Assembly (NCBI GenBank): GCA_965198675.1
Contig: OZ240666.1
Span: forward strand, 4,588,001 to 4,652,000
DNA: 64,000 nucleotides
Reading direction: 5' to 3'
Source: Prochloron sp965198675
Lineage (GTDB): Bacteria > Cyanobacteriota > Cyanobacteriia > Cyanobacteriales > Prochloraceae
Shown piece by piece: positions 60,949 to 64,000 of this stretch. The position numbers and the translations under genes are program-made. The notes below the pieces were generated by a model. That model was not told the DNA's origin. It worked only from the letters and a program-made list of their open reading frames with translations, and made no database searches. Within the stretch, counting starts at the first letter, position 1; every line of letters begins with the position of its first letter.

Positions 60949-61125
60949 GAGGTACAAGACCGCATTGTGGAACATTTGCAAGATTATATTGATGAGTTGC
61001 AAGATGAAATTAGATGGAATAATTCATTTCATCGAACCCAATTAAAACTGGTTGCTGCTGCTCAACGGGCTAAGGAAGAAATTGAAGATGGGAAAGCTAC
61101 TGCAATGGACCACGATGAGCTATGA
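60949..61125 (+). pseudogene. C-terminal fragment of a small antitoxin-like gene
   Basis: The frame EVQDRIVEHLQDYIDELQDE, NSFHRTQLKLVAAAQRAKEE and IEDGKATAMDHDEL ends at a TGA. The 'AKEEIxxGKATPMDxDxL' tail is common to antitoxins partnered with RelE/ParE toxins in cyanobacteria. A start codon and the N-terminal DNA-binding part are missing. Confidence 0.6.
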
Positions 61126-61160
61126 AGTCAGCTGTACTTCCTTCTCTTGTTATTGGAATC

Positions 61161-61327
61161 TTGTAACCATTAATGTAAAGTTTTGTTACAGGATTCAATA
61201 TTTGTGCATTGGGCCTTGCCACTTGTCCCTGAGTGTGTTATACCTTATTTTTAAGTGGACGGGTGGCCTGGGGGTTGGAGGCGATCGGTTTTACCCGAAA
61301 GATGGTATCGCGCCGCCAGCCTCAAAC
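61161..61327 (-). repeat. Interspersed repeat family R200, reverse copy
   Basis: On the minus strand it reads GAGGCTGGCGGCGCGATACC, CCACCCGTCCACTTAAAAAT, ACACACTCAGGGACAAGTGG and ACAAAACTTTACATTAATGG. It includes the CACAAATATTGAATCC segment shared with the 42431 copy. It stands directly upstream of the helicase remnant, and part of an upstream ORF runs through it by chance. Confidence 0.85.
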
Positions 61328-61357
61328 CAAATCTCTATTAATAAGTCGAGGAACTCA

Positions 61358-62422
61358 ATGCAGTGGATAGATTTTCAGCAAACAGTTAATCAAAGGTTGA
61401 ATAGAGAACAACTAGATAAGGAACAAAGTAAAGCAAAGAATTTCAAAGTAAAGGGACATTCACTCGTTCGGGGTGTTGCTGGTTCCGGCAAATCTCTGGT
61501 TCTGAGAAATCGTGTTGAAAAAATTGTAGAAGAGGGGCTCAGCCCTATTTTAGTTCTATGCTATAATCGGTTTATGCGAGGGTGGCTTGAATCTGCTCTT
61601 AAGAAGAAGGGTTTACAAGTAGATTGTTGTAAAACTTTTCATCAATAAGTTCTAGACAGTGAGACGAATTCATTGTTCTTAGTGTATGACAATACCCAAT
61701 CTGTTTACGGTCAAGCTCATCGACGCAAACGTGGATGGACATGGAAAAACCTAGGAATAGAAGTAACAGGTCGTTCACAGATTTTTGACGTAAACTACAG
61801 AAACTCCCCTGAAATTCTAGAATTGGCATGGAAGTTTATTAAACCTGCTCTAGATAAGGCTAGTATGATAACCGACACAAGAGAGAATAGTGGTGGCGAA
61901 ATTCACAAAATAATTGAACCCCGGAAACTACCTTCTAGAAGCTCTGGAGTTTCTCCAACACTCTTACAGATAAATTATAGTGAGATGCCTTCCGAGATTG
62001 CAAAGCAAGTCAAAATGGCATTAGAAACTTATCCTGAGTCATCTATTGGTATTCTGACTCATCCAGATTGTAAATATAAAAGACAAAAGATTAGTAGAGA
62101 GCTTCATCAGCTAGGTATAGAAAATCATGCTCCAAACACGTCTCAAGAAAGAAACGGGAATGTAGTTGATAGACCATATACAATCATAGACTCATGGAAT
62201 GCTTTGAAGGGTGTAGAATTTGATGCTGTAATTATTGCAGGAGTTGATGATCTAGTTGTTGAGCAAAATGATAAAGATAAGGACTTTGAGGAAAAAGCTG
62301 GTCTTTATGTTGCTATGACAAGAGCTAAAGATCATTTAATCATGCTTTATCACGACAAAACACCAATAGTCGAAATGATTGAAGATCTCTTGTCGTCGGC
62401 TCCTGTTTTATCAGAATCTTGA
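61358..62422 (+). pseudogene. UvrD/Rep-like superfamily 1 helicase with internal deletion
   Basis: The first part has FQQTVNQRLNREQLDKEQSK, Walker A LVRGVAGSGKSLVLRNRVE and VLCYNRFMRGWL, then a stop at 61648. The second, in another frame, has FLVYDNTQSVYGQAHRRKRG (motif III), DVNYRNSPEILELAWKF (motif IV), DSWNALKGVEFDAVIIAGVD (motif V) and YVAMTRAKDHLIMLYHD (motif VI). The region expected to carry Walker B is missing between them. Such stand-alone SF1 helicases are frequent in defence islands. The deletion makes it inactive. Confidence 0.85.
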
Positions 62423-62597
62423 TAGTTATTCAAGTAAGCAAAGAAGCGGAGTACAAATTCTTCTGGTTCGCGCCTGCGTTTAAAGGCGTCGGAAATAGGG
62501 CATAGTTTATCAAATTTCGGGTCTTTTGCCAATTCCCCCAGGAGCGTCACAAAAGGTCCTGGAGATATACCTCGACGCTTCTCCATATCATTTAGTT
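62423..62597 (-). pseudogene. DUF262 gene fragment
   Basis: LNDMEKRRGISPGPFVTLLG ELAKDPKFDKLCPISDAFKR and REPEEFVLRFFAYLNNYQ match residues about 185-245 of the intact DUF262 protein at 28209 with very few differences. Both ends are lost. It begins one base after the helicase remnant's stop codon. Confidence 0.85.
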
Positions 62598-62686
62598 GGC
62601 GCTGTTGGGTTTCACCGCAGTGGAGCACTTCCTATGATTATTTTGGTCAATGCTCATCAAGTTTCGTTACCTAATAACCTAAAAGT

Positions 62687-62890
62687 GAGACATTCCGTGA
62701 GCAGCTCAAAGTCATGATCTTTGGTGCTGCCCCCTCTACAAAGGAACTCAAGCGTACCCTCATTATGTTTGGTCTGCCAGCCTACGAAGCTTATGGTATG
62801 TTTAAATTAATATGCTGACCTGCAATTTACCAAATACATATCGCCACAACACAGTTGGTCCTGTCTGGCCTGGGGTTGAACTAAGACGTT
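62687..62890 (+). pseudogene. AMP-binding (acyl-CoA synthetase-like) enzyme fragment
   Basis: The frame ETFREQLKVMIFGAAPSTKE, LKRTLIMFGLPAYEAYGM and, after a frameshift, LTCNLPNTYRHNTVGPVWPG VELR follows the order of adenylate-forming enzymes around the GxxGYGxTE motif and the TVGxPxPGxE segment. Here the TE of that motif is lost at the frameshift. Only about 70 residues remain. Confidence 0.6.
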
Positions 62891-62974
62891 GGTGCAACCC
62901 GATAAATGCAAAAAACAACCTATTACTGACGATGATGAGCTATGTTTACTGTTTGCAATCCGTGGAGGTTGATC

Positions 62975-63397
62975 ATGATTGTGCCACAATCTATCAGAGA
63001 GCAGATTATTTTACATTGCCAAGAACTGGCTCCTAATCAGGCTTGTGGCTTAGTTCTCTTTAACTCCGACGGTGTTGCTCAGTGGGTTGAGAAGGCGACT
63101 AATTACGGTGCCTGGCCTTACGGTTTCCAGATTGCTCCAAAATCGCAGTTTAATGCCTTCCGTCGAGCACAGGAGAAAGGTTGGTCCATTGGCGGTGTTT
63201 ATCATTGCCATGCAGTATCAGAGGCGATTCCAACCGGTCGGGATCTCGAACGTCCAGTGCCACCTAATATCCTCTACATTATTGTTTCACTACTATTCCC
63301 AGATCGACCTGACATTCGTGGCTTCACTTTAACCAATGGCCTATCCAATCCTATCGATCTCAACACTGGTAAATCATTGATTCACGCTTTGGACTGA
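62975..63397 (+). CDS. JAMM/MPN family metallopeptidase
   Basis: The 140-residue protein starts at MIVPQSIREQIILHCQELAP and has NQACGLVLFN with a glycine where the MPN-fold Glu often precedes. The zinc motif GGVYHCHAVSEAIPTGRDLE is H-x-H-x7-T-x2-D, with Thr at the usual Ser position. Related bacterial proteins (RadC/Mec+/CysO-cleaving types) remove ubiquitin-like or sulfur-carrier tags. No ubiquitin-like or E1-like gene is next to it in the window. An upstream ATG at 62942 is possible. Confidence 0.8.
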   Translation: MIVPQSIREQIILHCQELAPNQACGLVLFNSDGVAQWVEKATNYGAWPYGFQIAPKSQFNAFRRAQEKGWSIGGVYHCHAVSEAIPTGRDLERPVPPNILYIIVSLLFPDRPDIRGFTLTNGLSNPIDLNTGKSLIHALD

Positions 63398-63433
63398 AGG
63401 GGAAATATAACAGGTGGTTGTTTGTTTTGGCAC

Positions 63434-64000
63434 TCACAAATCTCTAATACCATCAACTCTTTCTTGAGCTATCTCCCTTTCCCGTCGTAGGGGTTTGACA
63501 ATTGATTCTGGTAATTGCTCGGCGTCTGCTAAGGCGCGATCGAAGTTCTGAACTGCTTGTTTTACTAGAAACATTGCTTTGTGTTGCTTCCCTTTTCCAT
63601 GGAGAATTTGCCCTTTGAGATAGTATAGTTCTGGATTATTGGGGGTAATTTGAATAGCGCGATGAACAAACTGCAAGGCTTGGTCAAATTTTTGTAAATC
63701 TCGGTAAGCTACCGCAATACCCCGATAGACGAGATAATTGGGAGCTGCATTATCTTGGAAATTGGCGATCGCCCCTTCTATATTGGCAAAGGGAAGATTG
63801 ACTGCTAAGAGCAATTCCATATATCCCTGAATCAAATTCAATTCCGGATCATCTGGATCTTGTTTTTCCGCTTGGTCGAAATAGTGGAGTACTTTTTGCA
63901 GTTTTGGTAGAGCAGCGAAAGCTCCTTCTGTTTCAAAAATGTAAGCCCCTTCCAAAAAATGGCCTACCCCTGTATAAAGATTACCTCTTAAGGGATCTCG
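63434..64000 (-). CDS. TPR protein, 5' end beyond the window
   Basis: The C-terminal part of a tetratricopeptide protein. The frame continues to the window edge (RDPLRGNLYTGVGHFLEGAY), so the TTG at 63955 is not the real start. TPR-like units are PDDPELNLIQGYMELLLAVN, APNYLVYRGIAVAYRDLQKF and NPELYYLKGQILHGKGKQHK. Cyanobacteria have similar proteins connected with photosystem assembly, but the assignment is not possible from this part alone. Confidence 0.8.
   Translation of the reverse strand, partial: RDPLRGNLYTGVGHFLEGAYIFETEGAFAALPKLQKVLHYFDQAEKQDPDDPELNLIQGYMELLLAVNLPFANIEGAIANFQDNAAPNYLVYRGIAVAYRDLQKFDQALQFVHRAIQITPNNPELYYLKGQILHGKGKQHKAMFLVKQAVQNFDRALADAEQLPESIVKPLRREREIAQERVDGIRDL

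Noticed and set aside
1..64000. tRNA or rRNA genes
   Set aside because: No cloverleaf with a GTTCGA-type T-loop in proper context and no rRNA segment was recognised. A covariance-model scan would be needed to exclude tRNAs fully.

Overview
The window is cyanobacterial chromosome. The octamer GCGATCGC (HIP1) recurs throughout, photosystem II psbI is present, a CAAD/CURT1-like thylakoid protein and several cyanobacteria-only protein families occur, and repeats, Uma2 nucleases, PIN/HEPN modules and IS200/IS605 remnants are dense, as in large filamentous or colonial genomes. Conserved housekeeping genes are separated by heavily decayed mobile and defence debris. The species cannot be named from the sequence alone.

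Layout. 0-5.5 kb: a TolC-type outer-membrane protein, then a NACHT-type NTPase gene broken by pieces of three insertion sequences, and a frameshifted PIN toxin. 5.5-11 kb: uvrA, a divergent cyanobacterial hypothetical, minisatellites, a secreted-protein gene with an in-frame TGA, and folB. 11.5-15.2 kb: a PepSY-like membrane protein, a decayed NTPase-TPR gene with near-identical TPR units, and seven copies of a 180-bp unit. 15.2-24.7 kb: a GH38 alpha-mannosidase, a conserved hypothetical, three tandem Uma2 genes, a short double-glycine leader gene whose out-of-frame continuation is a cystine-knot (knottin-like) peptide, a DUF3769/OstA-like outer-membrane protein and psbI. 24.7-38.6 kb: a TauE/SafE transporter with an abutting IS605 remnant, gcvT, 5-formyl-THF cyclo-ligase, a DUF262/HEPN/C5-methylase/cold-shock-domain cluster, a fused trpEG, an LCP protein, mobA and an MnmC-type methyltransferase.

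38.6-49.7 kb is an accessory island: Uma2 and PD-(D/E)xK-like proteins, at least five toxin-antitoxin modules or remnants (PIN, YgiT/DUF4258), a HEPN protein whose C-terminus matches a VapB-like antitoxin, an adenine methylase with an HNH nuclease carrying a premature stop, copies of an unclassified ~200-bp interspersed repeat, and a 313-bp segmental duplication. 49.7-59.8 kb is mostly housekeeping: glmU, a small transcription unit with an ideal Shine-Dalgarno, pterin dehydratase, cysK, a tandem PTPS-fold protein, a CAAD protein, prfA, rpmE, a CPBP protease, clpS and an alpha/beta hydrolase. 59.8-63 kb is another graveyard of interrupted genes, followed by a JAMM peptidase and a TPR protein running off the window end.

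The most notable candidate is at 22.2-22.4 kb. A well-formed double-glycine leader is followed, one frame away across a 7-G tract, by a 36-residue core with C-x6-C-x5-CC-x4-C-x10-C spacing. This looks like an exported knottin precursor that is either phase-variable or affected by a sequencing indel. Also notable are palindromic repeats read in frame inside protein genes, and one 2-base deletion copied into four TPR units.
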